DNA of 64,000 nt, from positions 81,535-145,534 of the forward strand of contig CACNZU010000001.1 in assembly GCA_902624885.1 (NCBI GenBank), read 5' to 3'. Source of the stretch: an uncultured Pelagibacteraceae bacterium. GTDB taxonomy: Bacteria; Pseudomonadota; Alphaproteobacteria; Pelagibacterales; Pelagibacteraceae. The notes below the pieces were generated by a model, which had not been told where the DNA came from, ran no database searches, and worked only from the letters and a program-made list of their open reading frames with translations. Each line of letters opens with the position of its first letter. The first letter of the stretch is position 1. The translations under genes were made by a program, and so were the position numbers. Shown one piece after another: positions 52,923 to 62,497 of this stretch.

Positions 52923-53195
52923 ATGTTTGAAAACTTAGAACAATTAATTAAAACAATCAGAGAGAGAAAAAATTCTTCTCCAGAAAAGTCTTATACTAAT
53001 AAACTTTTGAACGATAAAAACCTAAGTGTTTCAAAAGTAAAAGAAGAATTAGGCGAATTAATAGAATCTGTGGAAAAAAATTCAAATAAGATACACGAAG
53101 CTGCCGATGTGGTTTATCATTTGATGGTTTACTTAGAGGCTAACAACATAAAAATTGAAGATGTGATGAGCGAACTTAAGAAAAGACAGAAATGA
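52923..53195 (+). CDS. hisE: Phosphoribosyl-ATP pyrophosphatase
   Basis: Second step of histidine synthesis as a stand-alone HisE of 90 aa, with the all-alpha MazG-like fold: KVKEELGELIE and HEAADVVYHLMVYLE hold the metal-binding acidic residues. HisI is not fused and lies elsewhere. One base separates it from hisF, and it overlaps the HIT gene by 4 bp. Confidence 0.95.
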   Translation: MFENLEQLIKTIRERKNSSPEKSYTNKLLNDKNLSVSKVKEELGELIESVEKNSNKIHEAADVVYHLMVYLEANNIKIEDVMSELKKRQK

Positions 53196-53548
53196 ATTAC
53201 GACAAAAATAATATATTTGCTAAAATTCTAAGGGGAGAAATTCCCTGTAAAAAAGTTTATGAAAATGATCATGTTTTAGCTTTTCATGATATTAATCCTC
53301 AAAAGAAAGTTCATGTTTTAATTATTCCTAAAGGCGAATACGTAGATCTTAATGATTTCAACAGCAAAGCATCAGATAAAGAGATTGTAGAGTTAAACAA
53401 AGCAGTGACGCATGTCGCAAACTTAGTGGGCGCAAAAGATAAAGGATATCGAGTTTTAACTAATATTGGAAGTGATGGTGGTCAGGAGGTTCCTCATTTA
53501 CACTTTCATATATTTGCAGGCGAAAAGATCGGAAAGATGGTTAGCTGA
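53192..53548 (+). CDS. HIT family nucleotide hydrolase (HinT-like)
   Basis: Histidine-triad protein that hydrolyses adenylated phosphoramidates and related nucleotides. It starts NIFAKILRGEIPCKKVYEND, with AFHDINPQKKVHVLIIPK and the HIT motif VPHLHFHIFAG. 118 aa. A HIT gene at the end of a his operon is frequent in alphaproteobacteria. It overlaps the next gene by one base. Confidence 0.94.
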   Translation: MNYDKNNIFAKILRGEIPCKKVYENDHVLAFHDINPQKKVHVLIIPKGEYVDLNDFNSKASDKEIVELNKAVTHVANLVGAKDKGYRVLTNIGSDGGQEVPHLHFHIFAGEKIGKMVS

Positions 53549-54054
53549 TGGTTTCAAGAATAAAAAGATATTTTTTAGAAATTAGAGATTTTTCAAAAAC
53601 AGTTGATTTAAATCTTCCAGAAAATTTTCAAATTATTTTGGATGATAAAGATAATTTTCACTTAAATAGATTTTTTTACAAACAAATCGGCGTAGATCAT
53701 TATTGGAGAGACAGATTGTTATGGTCTGATAGTGAATGGGTAAAATATGTTACCAATAAAAATTTAGAGACCCATGTTCTTAAAAAAGGTGAAGATCTAG
53801 TAGGATATTACGAACAAGAATATCATCCTGGATCAAACGAAGTAGAACTTATCAACCTAGGAGTTCTTAAAGAATTCAGAGGTTTGAAGCTAGGCTCAAC
53901 ACTTGTAAATCATGCTATTGCCAGTGCATCTAGAAAAAATCCTAGTAGAATGTGGGTTCATACTTGTAGTTTAGACCACAAACATGCATTACAAAATTAT
54001 AAATCCAAAGGTTTTGAAATTTTTAAAGAAGAAGAAATTGATTTTGTGGCTTAG
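53548..54054 (+). CDS. GNAT family N-acetyltransferase
   Basis: 168-aa acetyltransferase. The acetyl-CoA site is seen as INLGVLKEFRGLKLGSTLVNHAIASA, followed by VHTCSLDHKHALQNYKSKGFEIFKEEE, which is typical of GNAT C-termini. A conserved aromatic segment YKQIGVDHYWRDRLLWSDSEW precedes the domain. The acceptor substrate is unknown. It ends in a 4-bp overlap with the opposing lolA. Confidence 0.88.
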   Translation: MVSRIKRYFLEIRDFSKTVDLNLPENFQIILDDKDNFHLNRFFYKQIGVDHYWRDRLLWSDSEWVKYVTNKNLETHVLKKGEDLVGYYEQEYHPGSNEVELINLGVLKEFRGLKLGSTLVNHAIASASRKNPSRMWVHTCSLDHKHALQNYKSKGFEIFKEEEIDFVA

Positions 54055-54620
54055 TTTACTTCAGGCACTTTAAAGGTACCTTTTTTAAAAACGTCATTTT
54101 TAGCAACAATGTTTAGGGAGAAATTTATATTATTGTTGTATTGATCTTTAATCTCCCACCCTCTCAAATCTAGATTTTTTTTGTCAAAAAAAATTGTAAT
54201 TTCGTTATCACCAAAATAAACAAGCTTAACTATTTGATCACTTACCTTTAATTCCCCTGATTGTATAATTTCTAAAAGTTTATCTTTATATAAAATATTT
54301 AAGAATGGAGATTTTGAAACAGGATAATGATAAGTTTTATTATACCTTTTCTGCGTTATTGCTAACCTTTTATTATTAATAATCAGTTCTTTTTTTTTGT
54401 CATCAAAGTAATTGCATTTTAATTTTCCAGGAAACTCTAAAAGACAACTACCTTTCTCTGTTTTTTCATTGATTAATTGATTAAATGTAAATTCTAAAGA
54501 ATCTAGACTATTTAATTGTGCAACTATTTGATCTTTTTCATTAGCTAGTAAACTCGTTGTTATCAATAGAAAAAACGAGATTAAAAATCTTTTTTTAAAG
54601 AACTTCACGTTTACCAACAT
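54051..54620 (-). CDS. lolA: Outer-membrane lipoprotein carrier LolA
   Basis: Periplasmic carrier of lipoproteins from LolCDE to the outer membrane. Signal peptide KFFKKRFLISFFLLITTSLLA, then the LolA fold: LEFTFNQLINEKTEKGSCLLEFPGKLKCNYF and KLVYFGDNEITIFFDKKNLDLRGWEIKDQYNN. The start is taken at the ATG 54620; a GTG at 54608 giving MKFFKKRF is equally good, and the track's 54638 is too long. All of these overlap the end of ftsK, the usual alphaproteobacterial neighbour. Confidence 0.9.
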   Translation of the reverse strand: MLVNVKFFKKRFLISFFLLITTSLLANEKDQIVAQLNSLDSLEFTFNQLINEKTEKGSCLLEFPGKLKCNYFDDKKKELIINNKRLAITQKRYNKTYHYPVSKSPFLNILYKDKLLEIIQSGELKVSDQIVKLVYFGDNEITIFFDKKNLDLRGWEIKDQYNNNINFSLNIVAKNDVFKKGTFKVPEVN

Positions 54621-56676
54621 GATTTGCCTTGCTAACAATACCTTTTTCTTCCATCATATCAATAATTCTAGCAGCTCTATTGTATCCTATCTGTAATTTT
54701 CTTTGTAAAAAGCTTGTAGAGGCTTTCCCTTCTGCTTTAATAATTTCTACAGCCTGATTAAATAATTCATCTTCGTCTCCCTCACTTCCAGGAGTTAACG
54801 AGTTTTCAGTTGTTTCTTGGGAAGTAATTTCTTCCATATAATCTGGCTCTCCTTGCGCTCTTAATGAGTTTGTTATTTTCTCAATTTCTTGTTCAGAAAC
54901 ATAAGGACCGTGAATTCTAACTATTCTGTTTGCTGATGACATAAATAACATGTCTCCTTTACCAAGTAATTGTTCAGCACCCTGCTCCCCCAAAATTGTT
55001 CTACTATCAATCTTGGAACTTACTTGGAAAGATATTCTTGTTGGGAAATTTGCTTTTATTGTACCTGTTATTACATCAACACTTGGTCTTTGCGTAGCCA
55101 TGATGATATGAATGCCTGCAGCTCTTGCCATTTGTGATAATTTTTGAATGTAGTTTTCAATTTCTTTTCCAGCTACAAGCATTAAGTCTGACATCTCGTC
55201 AACGACTACAACGATGTATGGCATTTTAAGTTTGTGCTTAGCATTATAACCATCAATGTTTCTAACTCCTACCTTACTCATTAATTTATATCTGCTGTTC
55301 ATTTCTTTAACTGTCCATGATAAAGCTGATGTTGCTTTCTTAGCATCAGTTATAACCGGAGTTAATAAATGAGGTATTCCTTCGTAAGTAGATAACTCTA
55401 ACATTTTTGGATCAATTAAAATAAATTTGCAAAGATCCGGACTTAATTTGTAAAGCAGTGAAACGATTATAGTATTAATACAAACAGACTTCCCTGAACC
55501 CGTTGTACCAGCGATTAAAAGATGAGGCATCGAAGTTAAATCACCTACAATTGGCATTCCAGAAATACTTTTACCTAATGCAATTGGAAGTCTCACATCT
55601 TTTTTTTGAAACTTATCATAAGAAATTATCTCTCTTAAAGATACACCTTCCCTTTCCTCGTTTGGAATTTCTATCCCAACGGTATTTTTTCCTGGGATGA
55701 CGGAAACTCTTGTAGAAGTTGAGCTAGTGTTTCTTGCTAAATCCTCAGATAAATTAATAATTTTTGATACTTTAACACCAGGCGCTGGTTCAAACTCATA
55801 AAGGCTTACCACAGGACCATTATTAATTGTTTTAATTTTACCGTTTATACCAAAATCTAATAATATTTTTTCCATAAACTCAGCATCAGGACGGTTTTTA
55901 TTTCCATCTGAACTAAGTTTAGATAAATATTTTTCTAAATAATTTATATCTGGTAACTTATATTTAGTTTTTGCAGTAACTTGTTCTGTTTTAGAACTTG
56001 TGTCAGTATCAAACGAAAAAGATTGCTGTGGTTTTCCCAAAGTCTGTGGCTGATCTTCAATATTAATTTTAGTAAAATCCGGTTCAATATTTTCCACAGG
56101 TTTTCTTCTAAAAAGTGAAATAATTACTGAGATTACTTTTTTATAATTTATATCCGCTGAAAATGAAAAAAAAATTATAGTTAATAAAAGTAGTCCATAA
56201 ATTGAATATGTATTATCAATCCACGGAGCCCAAGTATTAATAATGTTATATGTTATTTTTCCAACAAAACCTGAATTACCATTGTCAATTAACCAAAAAG
56301 AATTATCGAATGTTAAATAGATAAAAACTGTTCCAACAATTAAATAGGCTACAACTAAAAATAATTTTAAAATTATTCTTCTTAATTCTTTTTTTATTAT
56401 TAAATCTAATCCCCAAAATAAAAAATTAAGTAATAATAAAAAAGAAGCTAAACCAAAACTTTGCAACAAGAAATCTGCAATACTGCTTCCGTAAATCCCA
56501 AAAAAATTTTGGATCTCAAAACTTCTATCTCCATAAACAAATGAAGGATCTTCAGGAGAATATGTTGTAAAGGCGATCGCAAGTGCGACACTTGATAAAA
56601 CTAAGATTAAACCTAGCAATTCAAAGGTTCGCTTTTTCAAAAAATTTGTTACACTATCTAAAAAGTTTGTATTCAT
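54595..56676 (-). CDS. ftsK: DNA translocase FtsK
   Basis: Septal DNA pump for chromosome dimer resolution and segregation. Four N-terminal helices, a short linker, then the motor: Walker A IAGTTGSGKSVCINT, Walker B VVVDEMSDLM, ATQRPSVDVITG, and the C-terminal winged-helix gamma domain (SFLQRKLQIGYNRAARIIDMMEEKGIV) that would read KOPS sites. At about 693 aa it lacks the long linker of E. coli FtsK, in keeping with genome streamlining. It is divergent from the ubiH-like gene. Confidence 0.96.
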   Translation of the reverse strand: MNTNFLDSVTNFLKKRTFELLGLILVLSSVALAIAFTTYSPEDPSFVYGDRSFEIQNFFGIYGSSIADFLLQSFGLASFLLLLNFLFWGLDLIIKKELRRIILKLFLVVAYLIVGTVFIYLTFDNSFWLIDNGNSGFVGKITYNIINTWAPWIDNTYSIYGLLLLTIIFFSFSADINYKKVISVIISLFRRKPVENIEPDFTKINIEDQPQTLGKPQQSFSFDTDTSSKTEQVTAKTKYKLPDINYLEKYLSKLSSDGNKNRPDAEFMEKILLDFGINGKIKTINNGPVVSLYEFEPAPGVKVSKIINLSEDLARNTSSTSTRVSVIPGKNTVGIEIPNEEREGVSLREIISYDKFQKKDVRLPIALGKSISGMPIVGDLTSMPHLLIAGTTGSGKSVCINTIIVSLLYKLSPDLCKFILIDPKMLELSTYEGIPHLLTPVITDAKKATSALSWTVKEMNSRYKLMSKVGVRNIDGYNAKHKLKMPYIVVVVDEMSDLMLVAGKEIENYIQKLSQMARAAGIHIIMATQRPSVDVITGTIKANFPTRISFQVSSKIDSRTILGEQGAEQLLGKGDMLFMSSANRIVRIHGPYVSEQEIEKITNSLRAQGEPDYMEEITSQETTENSLTPGSEGDEDELFNQAVEIIKAEGKASTSFLQRKLQIGYNRAARIIDMMEEKGIVSKANHVGKREVL

Positions 56677-56731
56677 CACGAATCGATTACGTACTTTTTA
56701 CCATTTTTATGAAAGTGTTAAAAATTGTTAT

Positions 56732-57841
56732 ATGATAAAACAGAGAATATGCATTGTCGGAGACGGTCTTTCAGGCCTAATGACAGCTGCAATCTTAGCT
56801 AAAGTACCAGGTATAGAGGTAAATCTAATAGCAAAAAAAGACACAAAAAACACAGATAAAAGAACTACTGCAATTTCAGATACAAATTTTAAGTTCATCA
56901 ATCAAAATATCACTACTTTAGGACAAAAATTGTTCTGGCCCTCTAAAAAAATTGAGCTCTTTTACGAAACTTCTAAGGAGAAGATAAACTTTTTAAATCT
57001 TAACGAAACTAACTCAAATCTTATGTATGTCTTTGAAAACGACAAAGTTAAAAGTTTATTATTCAAAGAAATTTCAAAAAAAAAAATTAGACTTATAAAA
57101 AAGGATGTAAAAAACCTAGAAGAATTAAAAAATTATGATTTAATTATCCTCTGTATAGGCGGACAATCTAAAATTTATGATAAAATAATTAAGACAAGAT
57201 CTATTAAGAAGAATTATAAAGAAATAGCTATAACAGGCTATGTAAGGCACAATTTCAAAACTTTAAACACAAGCCAATTCTTTTTAAAAGAAGGGCCATT
57301 AGCCATACTCCCTTTTTCAAATAATTATTTCTCATTTGTTTGGAGCGTAAAAAAATATTTCTTTGAGAATAATACTAAAAAAATTAAAAATTTAGTTAAA
57401 GAAAAAATAATAGAGATACTAAAGTGCAAACAAGATATAACTATTAGCAATATTCAATCTTATCCGATCTCACTTACTTTGAGAAGACAGTACCATCAAA
57501 AAAATATATTAATTCTTGGAGAGGGTTTGCATACTATTCATCCTGTAGCTGGACAGGGGTTTAATCTTGTTCTTAGGGATATTAAAAAATTAAAAGAGAT
57601 CATTAAATATTATGTGGGCTTAGGTATATCTATAAAAAATAGCTATGCGTTAAATGATTTTTATAATAGCAGAAAACCCGAAAATACTATCATGAGTTTA
57701 GGTGTTGATGCTACTCATAGCTTCTTTAAACAAAATAAATATTTAGATCCATTAAAAGAAATAATTGTAAAAAATATCAAGAACAACCAGACATTAAAAA
57801 AATTCAGTAAAATTATCTCTAATCGAGGTTTATCATTATAA
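56732..57841 (+). CDS. UbiH-like FAD-dependent monooxygenase
   Basis: Flavoprotein hydroxylase of the ubiquinone-biosynthesis (UbiH/UbiF/Coq6) group. The FAD motif ICIVGDGLSGLMTAAIL, the RTTAISDTNFKF segment, GPLAILPFSNNYFSFVWS and LILGEGLHTIHPVAGQGFNLVLRDI match the family; the usual GDAAH reads GEGLH here. 369 aa. The lolA-ftsK-ubiH order is conserved in alphaproteobacteria. The ring position hydroxylated cannot be told from sequence. Confidence 0.87.
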   Translation: MIKQRICIVGDGLSGLMTAAILAKVPGIEVNLIAKKDTKNTDKRTTAISDTNFKFINQNITTLGQKLFWPSKKIELFYETSKEKINFLNLNETNSNLMYVFENDKVKSLLFKEISKKKIRLIKKDVKNLEELKNYDLIILCIGGQSKIYDKIIKTRSIKKNYKEIAITGYVRHNFKTLNTSQFFLKEGPLAILPFSNNYFSFVWSVKKYFFENNTKKIKNLVKEKIIEILKCKQDITISNIQSYPISLTLRRQYHQKNILILGEGLHTIHPVAGQGFNLVLRDIKKLKEIIKYYVGLGISIKNSYALNDFYNSRKPENTIMSLGVDATHSFFKQNKYLDPLKEIIVKNIKNNQTLKKFSKIISNRGLSL

Positions 57842-57845
57842 CTCA

Positions 57846-59174
57846 ATGAACATTTATGCTTTATCTTCGGGTAGAGGACCCTCCGGAATAGCTGTCGTTA
57901 GAATATCAGGCAGTGAAACACTTAAGATTTGTAAAAATTTGACTAAGTCTGAAGATATTAAGTCAAATGAAGTAAATTTTTGTAAGTTTTATGACCCTAA
58001 AAATGACAATGTAATAGATCCAGAGGCTCTATTGTTGTGGTTTCCCGGGCCAAATAGCTATACTGGGGAGGATTTAGCAGAACTACAAATCCATGGAGGT
58101 AATTCAGTTATAAACGCTTTATTGAAAGTTTTATCCGAGCAAAAAAATTGTAGATTAGCTGAGCCAGGTGAGTTCACTAAAATTGCTTTTCAAAATGATA
58201 AAATCGATTTGTTAAAAGCAGAAAGTATAGGAGATCTTATTCATTCTGAAACAGAACTACAAAGGCAGCAAGCAATAAAATTAGTTCAGGGAAACGCTTC
58301 AAATTATTATAATAATCTGAGGGAAAAAATAATAAAATCTCTTGCTTTTATAGAAGCAAAAATTGATTTTGCAGAGGAAGATCTTCCAGAAAAAGTACTA
58401 AAAGATGCCCATAAATCAATAAAAGAAATTCATTCAGAAATTACTAAAATTATTGAAGATAATAAAGTTGGAGAAAAAATTAGAGACGGTTTTAGAGTTT
58501 CAATTACAGGAGAAGTTAATGCGGGTAAATCATCATTATTAAATTTACTTTCAAAAAGAGAAGTAGCAATTGTTTCAGATAAAGCCGGCACAACAAGAGA
58601 TGTTATTGAAACCTATTTAAATTTAGATGGATATCCTGTCCTTTTAGCTGACACTGCTGGTATAAGAGATACTAAAAATGAAGTAGAGAAAAAAGGAATT
58701 TCATTAGCCCTTGGCAAATCAAAAGAAGCAGATTTAAATATAATTGTCATTGATAATTCGTCTAAAAAAATTAACAGTGAAGTACAGAATATGATAAATA
58801 AAGATACTATAATTTTTTTAAATAAATCAGATGTTTCAGATAAACAAAATCATAAATTTAACGTTGATACTGTTTTAGCTTCAGTAAAAAATAATAAAAA
58901 TATCGATAAATTAATAGATTTGATTAAAGTTAAGTTAAGCAAAAAATTTACATCCAATAATAGCATTTTAATTACTAGAGAAAGACACAGAGTTAAGCTT
59001 AATGATTGCTTAAATGAAATTGATAAGTTTCTTAAAAAGGATCAAAACAAAGACCTCGAATTAGCTGCAGAAGACCTTAGAATGGCCACACGGCATCTTG
59101 GTAGTATCGTCGGAAAGGTAGATGTGGAAGAAATACTTGGATCTATATTCAAAGACTTCTGTATCGGTAAATAA
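57846..59174 (+). CDS. mnmE: tRNA modification GTPase MnmE
   Basis: With MnmG, installs the carboxymethylaminomethyl group on wobble uridine. The N-terminal formyl-THF domain has FPGPNSYTGEDLAELQIHGG. The G domain shows ITGEVNAGKSSLLN, KAGTTRDVIE and LADTAGIRDT, and the catalytic C-terminus FCIGK is present. 442 aa. It is 4 bp after the ubiH-like gene and starts the mnmE-mnmG-rsmG-parA-parB run near the origin. Confidence 0.97.
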   Translation: MNIYALSSGRGPSGIAVVRISGSETLKICKNLTKSEDIKSNEVNFCKFYDPKNDNVIDPEALLLWFPGPNSYTGEDLAELQIHGGNSVINALLKVLSEQKNCRLAEPGEFTKIAFQNDKIDLLKAESIGDLIHSETELQRQQAIKLVQGNASNYYNNLREKIIKSLAFIEAKIDFAEEDLPEKVLKDAHKSIKEIHSEITKIIEDNKVGEKIRDGFRVSITGEVNAGKSSLLNLLSKREVAIVSDKAGTTRDVIETYLNLDGYPVLLADTAGIRDTKNEVEKKGISLALGKSKEADLNIIVIDNSSKKINSEVQNMINKDTIIFLNKSDVSDKQNHKFNVDTVLASVKNNKNIDKLIDLIKVKLSKKFTSNNSILITRERHRVKLNDCLNEIDKFLKKDQNKDLELAAEDLRMATRHLGSIVGKVDVEEILGSIFKDFCIGK

Positions 59175-59216
59175 AAAACTTCTTGTAATCTTAATCTAGA
59201 CGTTTACATTCACAGA

Positions 59217-61085
59217 ATGACCAAACAAAGATATGATGTAGTAGTAATAGGTGGAGGACATGCCGGATGTGAGGCAGCAGCAGCTTCCGCTAGAATGGGC
59301 GTGAATACTGCTCTTTTTACCCATAAAATCCAGACTATTGGTGAAATGTCATGTAATCCTGCAATAGGAGGACTTGGAAAAGGGCATCTTGTGAGAGAAA
59401 TCGATGCTTTAGATGGTGTGATGGGTGTAGTAGCTGATAAATCAGGTATTCAATTTAGATTACTAAATAGAAGTCGTGGTCCAGCAGTGCAAGGACCAAG
59501 GACTCAATCAGATAGAGCTCTTTACAAAGATCATATGCAAAAGATTTTATTAAATTATGAAAATTTAGAGGTTGTAGCCGATCCAGTAGTAAAATTCTTG
59601 TTTGATAACAACAAAGTTATAGGATTCATTTGTCAGAGCGGCAAAGAAATAAGTACTAAAGAACTAATACTTACTACAGGAACTTTTTTGAATGGTTTAA
59701 TACATATAGGCGAAACACAGATACCAGCTGGCCGATATGATGAAAAACCATCTACCGGTTTAAGTGAACAACTAGCAAAGTTTAAAATGCAAATTGGAAG
59801 ATTAAAAACAGGAACACCTCCTAGACTAGATGGCGATACAATTAATTATGATGACTTAGAAATGCAGCCTGCCGATGATGATCATTACTATTTCTCTTTC
59901 TTGACAAACAAGATTGAAAATAAGCAAATTAAATGTGGGATGACTTACACAAATAATGATGTTCATAAAATTATTAGTGATAACATTTCAAGAAGCGCCA
60001 TGTATTCAGGAAACATAAAAGGAGTAGGGCCTCGGTATTGTCCATCTATAGAGGATAAAATTGTTAAGTTTAAAGAAAAAGAAAAACACCAAATATTTCT
60101 AGAACCGGAGGGCTTAAAGGACAACACTATTTACCCAAATGGTATATCAACCTCACTTCCAGAGGAGATACAACTCAAAATATTAAGCAAAATCAAGGGT
60201 TTAGAGCATGTTAAGATGAAGAGGGCTGGATATGCAATAGAGTATGATTTTGTGGACCCAAGAGAGTTAAAAGCTACATTAGAAACCAAAAAAATTAATT
60301 CTCTATTTCTTGCCGGTCAAATTAATGGAACTACTGGGTATGAAGAAGCTGCAGCTCAAGGTTTGATAGCTGGGATAAATGCAGCTTTAAAAGTTCAAAA
60401 CCAGGAGGAGTTTATTTTAGATAGATCAACTTCTTATATAGGTGTCATGATTGATGACCTTATTACTAAAGGTGTTACAGAACCTTATAGAATGTTTACA
60501 TCAAGAGCTGAATATAGATTAACTTTAAGAGCCGATAATGCTGATCAAAGACTAACCGAATATGGTATCAATTTAAATTTAGTAAAGTCTGAAAGAAAAA
60601 AAATTTTTATTGAAAAGAAAAAAAATATTTTAGCTCTTAACTCAGTTTTAAAAAATAATTATTTGACTCCCAATCAAGCTAAGAAGTTTGATATTAAAAT
60701 TGCTATGGATGGGGTTAAAAGATCCTGTTTAGAGATTATGGGTCAGCGGAAAGTAAATATGGCAAAAATAAGGCAAGCATTTAGTAATATTCCCAATTTT
60801 CCAAAGCATATAGAAAACCAAGTTGTAACGGATGCTCACTATATGGGATATCTAGAAAGACAAGACAGAGATATAGAGGCCTTTAAGAAAGATGAGTCGG
60901 TTATTATACCCGAGGGTATAAATTACGAGAGACTAAGTGGTTTATCTAACGAAATTAAAAGTAAACTGCTTCAAGTAAAGCCTAAAACGTTAGGTCAAGC
61001 AATTCGTATTGATGGCGTTACACCTGCAGCTATAATAATTCTTCTTTCACACATAAAAAAACTCAGATATAAAGCTTCTGCTTAA
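59217..61085 (+). CDS. mnmG: tRNA uridine 5-carboxymethylaminomethyl modification enzyme MnmG (GidA)
   Basis: FAD partner of MnmE. N-terminal [20 protein letters not shown], the [23 protein letters not shown] block, [10 protein letters not shown] and the C-terminal [12 protein letters not shown] helical region are all intact. 622 aa. Its stop overlaps the ATG of rsmG by one base. Confidence 0.98.
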   Translation: MTKQRYDVVVIGGGHAGCEAAAASARMGVNTALFTHKIQTIGEMSCNPAIGGLGKGHLVREIDALDGVMGVVADKSGIQFRLLNRSRGPAVQGPRTQSDRALYKDHMQKILLNYENLEVVADPVVKFLFDNNKVIGFICQSGKEISTKELILTTGTFLNGLIHIGETQIPAGRYDEKPSTGLSEQLAKFKMQIGRLKTGTPPRLDGDTINYDDLEMQPADDDHYYFSFLTNKIENKQIKCGMTYTNNDVHKIISDNISRSAMYSGNIKGVGPRYCPSIEDKIVKFKEKEKHQIFLEPEGLKDNTIYPNGISTSLPEEIQLKILSKIKGLEHVKMKRAGYAIEYDFVDPRELKATLETKKINSLFLAGQINGTTGYEEAAAQGLIAGINAALKVQNQEEFILDRSTSYIGVMIDDLITKGVTEPYRMFTSRAEYRLTLRADNADQRLTEYGINLNLVKSERKKIFIEKKKNILALNSVLKNNYLTPNQAKKFDIKIAMDGVKRSCLEIMGQRKVNMAKIRQAFSNIPNFPKHIENQVVTDAHYMGYLERQDRDIEAFKKDESVIIPEGINYERLSGLSNEIKSKLLQVKPKTLGQAIRIDGVTPAAIIILLSHIKKLRYKASA

Positions 61086-61699
61086 TGCATAAGCTTGAAG
61101 TTATAAAAATTCTTAAAAAAGACCTTAATTTTACAGATCGTTCAATTGAAAAGCTGAACAAATTTACAAATTTAGTTTTAATTGAGAATAAAAAACATAA
61201 CTTAATTTCAAAAAGTACAGAAAGCCAAATTTGGATGAGACATATACTCGATTCAGCTCAATTGGTAAGATTTATTGATTTTAACTCGAACTCATTAGCT
61301 GATCTCGGCACTGGAGCAGGATTTCCAGGATTAGTGCTGGATATATATAACAAAAACAAAGATTTTCACGTGAAATTGTACGAAAAATCACCTGTTAAAA
61401 GAGAATTTTTAAACAAGGTTATCAGTGAATTAGGTTTAAATGCAGAAGTTTTAGGAGACATTAGACAAGAGGAGATAGACACGGACATAATAGTATGCAG
61501 GGCCTTTAAAAAAATCGACAAAATAATACAAGTTTCACGTGAAATTGCTAAAAAGCCACATAAATTAATGATTTTAAAAGGTCAAAATGCACAGGAAGAC
61601 CTAAAAAATTCTTTGAAAACTGAGAGATACCCTTATAAGTTAGAAAATAGCATGACAAATAAAAATTCAAAAATAGTTTTGATGGAGATTAGCAACTAA
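61085..61699 (+). CDS. rsmG: 16S rRNA (guanine-527 N7) methyltransferase RsmG (GidB)
   Basis: Methylates G527 of 16S rRNA. The AdoMet site reads LADLGTGAGFPGLVL, with NLISKSTESQIWMRHILDSAQL before it and VCRAFKKIDKI after. 204 aa. The coding sequence holds two TTTCACGTGAAA palindromes (61364-61375, 61533-61544) resembling parS. parA begins directly after the stop. Confidence 0.96.
   Translation: MHKLEVIKILKKDLNFTDRSIEKLNKFTNLVLIENKKHNLISKSTESQIWMRHILDSAQLVRFIDFNSNSLADLGTGAGFPGLVLDIYNKNKDFHVKLYEKSPVKREFLNKVISELGLNAEVLGDIRQEEIDTDIIVCRAFKKIDKIIQVSREIAKKPHKLMILKGQNAQEDLKNSLKTERYPYKLENSMTNKNSKIVLMEISN
61362..61377. promoter_or_regulatory. parS: parS-like centromere site 1 within rsmG
   Basis: ATTTTCACGTGAAATT contains the perfect 12-bp palindrome TTTCACGTGAAA and matches the chromosomal ParB site TGTTTCACGTGAAACA at 12 of 16 positions. 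It lies about 320 bp upstream of parA. Confidence 0.75.
61531..61546. promoter_or_regulatory. parS: parS-like centromere site 2 within rsmG
   Basis: AGTTTCACGTGAAATT matches the parS consensus at 13 of 16 positions, with the same central TTTCACGTGAAA. It is 169 bp from site 1 and 154 bp upstream of parA. Two such sites in one coding gene next to parAB are unlikely by chance. Confidence 0.8.
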
Positions 61700-62497
61700 A
61701 TGTCATCACCAACAATACTTTCAATCATAAATCAGAAGGGTGGCGTGGGAAAAACAACCACAGTAATAAATCTTGCTGCTTCACTGTCCATAATGGGTCA
61801 AAATAATTTAGTGATTGATTTGGATCCACAAGGTAATGCTACTACGGGATTAGGTAAGAATAATAATGATGAAGATAGAAATATTTACAATCTTTTAATA
61901 AAAAAAATTAACATTGAAAATTTAATTCAAAAAACTGATATTGAAAATCTAGATTTAATAGGTTCTCATGTGAATCTGTCTGGTCTCGAGGTTGAAACTG
62001 CGAATGACTCTAACCGAGCATTTGTATTAAAAGAAATTTTGAATTCCAAAAAAGACAGCGTATTAAAAAAATATGATAATATTTTTATAGATTGTCCCCC
62101 GTCATTAAGCTTACTCACTATAATGGCATTAGTTGCTTCAGATGAATTATTGGTGCCACTTCAAACAGAATTTTTTGCATTAGAAGGCATTACTCAACTT
62201 GTGAAGACCATTGACAGAATAAAAGAGAATCTAAACCCTATTCTAAAGATCAGAGGTATTTTGCTGACAATGTTTGATAAAAGAAATAAACTCTCTTCTG
62301 AGGTTGATAGAGAGGCTCGAAATTATTTTAAAGAAAAAGTTTATCAAACAGTAATTCAAAGAAATGTTCGGCTATCAGAGGCTCCCTCACATGGTTTACC
62401 TTGTGTTGTGTATGATAAAAATTGTGCTGGAAGTAAATCATATTTTAAACTAGCTGAGGAATTTTTAAAAAAGAATCAAATTGAAAGTGCTGCATGA
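61700..62497 (+). CDS. parA: Chromosome partitioning ATPase ParA
   Basis: Deviant Walker ATPase that moves ParB-parS complexes after replication. Walker A INQKGGVGKTTTVINLAASLS with the signature Lys, DLDPQGNATTGLG, and Walker B IFIDCPPSLSLLTI are present. 265 aa with no N-terminal helix-turn-helix extension, as in chromosomal ParA (Soj). It overlaps parB by 4 bp. Confidence 0.97.
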   Translation: MSSPTILSIINQKGGVGKTTTVINLAASLSIMGQNNLVIDLDPQGNATTGLGKNNNDEDRNIYNLLIKKINIENLIQKTDIENLDLIGSHVNLSGLEVETANDSNRAFVLKEILNSKKDSVLKKYDNIFIDCPPSLSLLTIMALVASDELLVPLQTEFFALEGITQLVKTIDRIKENLNPILKIRGILLTMFDKRNKLSSEVDREARNYFKEKVYQTVIQRNVRLSEAPSHGLPCVVYDKNCAGSKSYFKLAEEFLKKNQIESAA

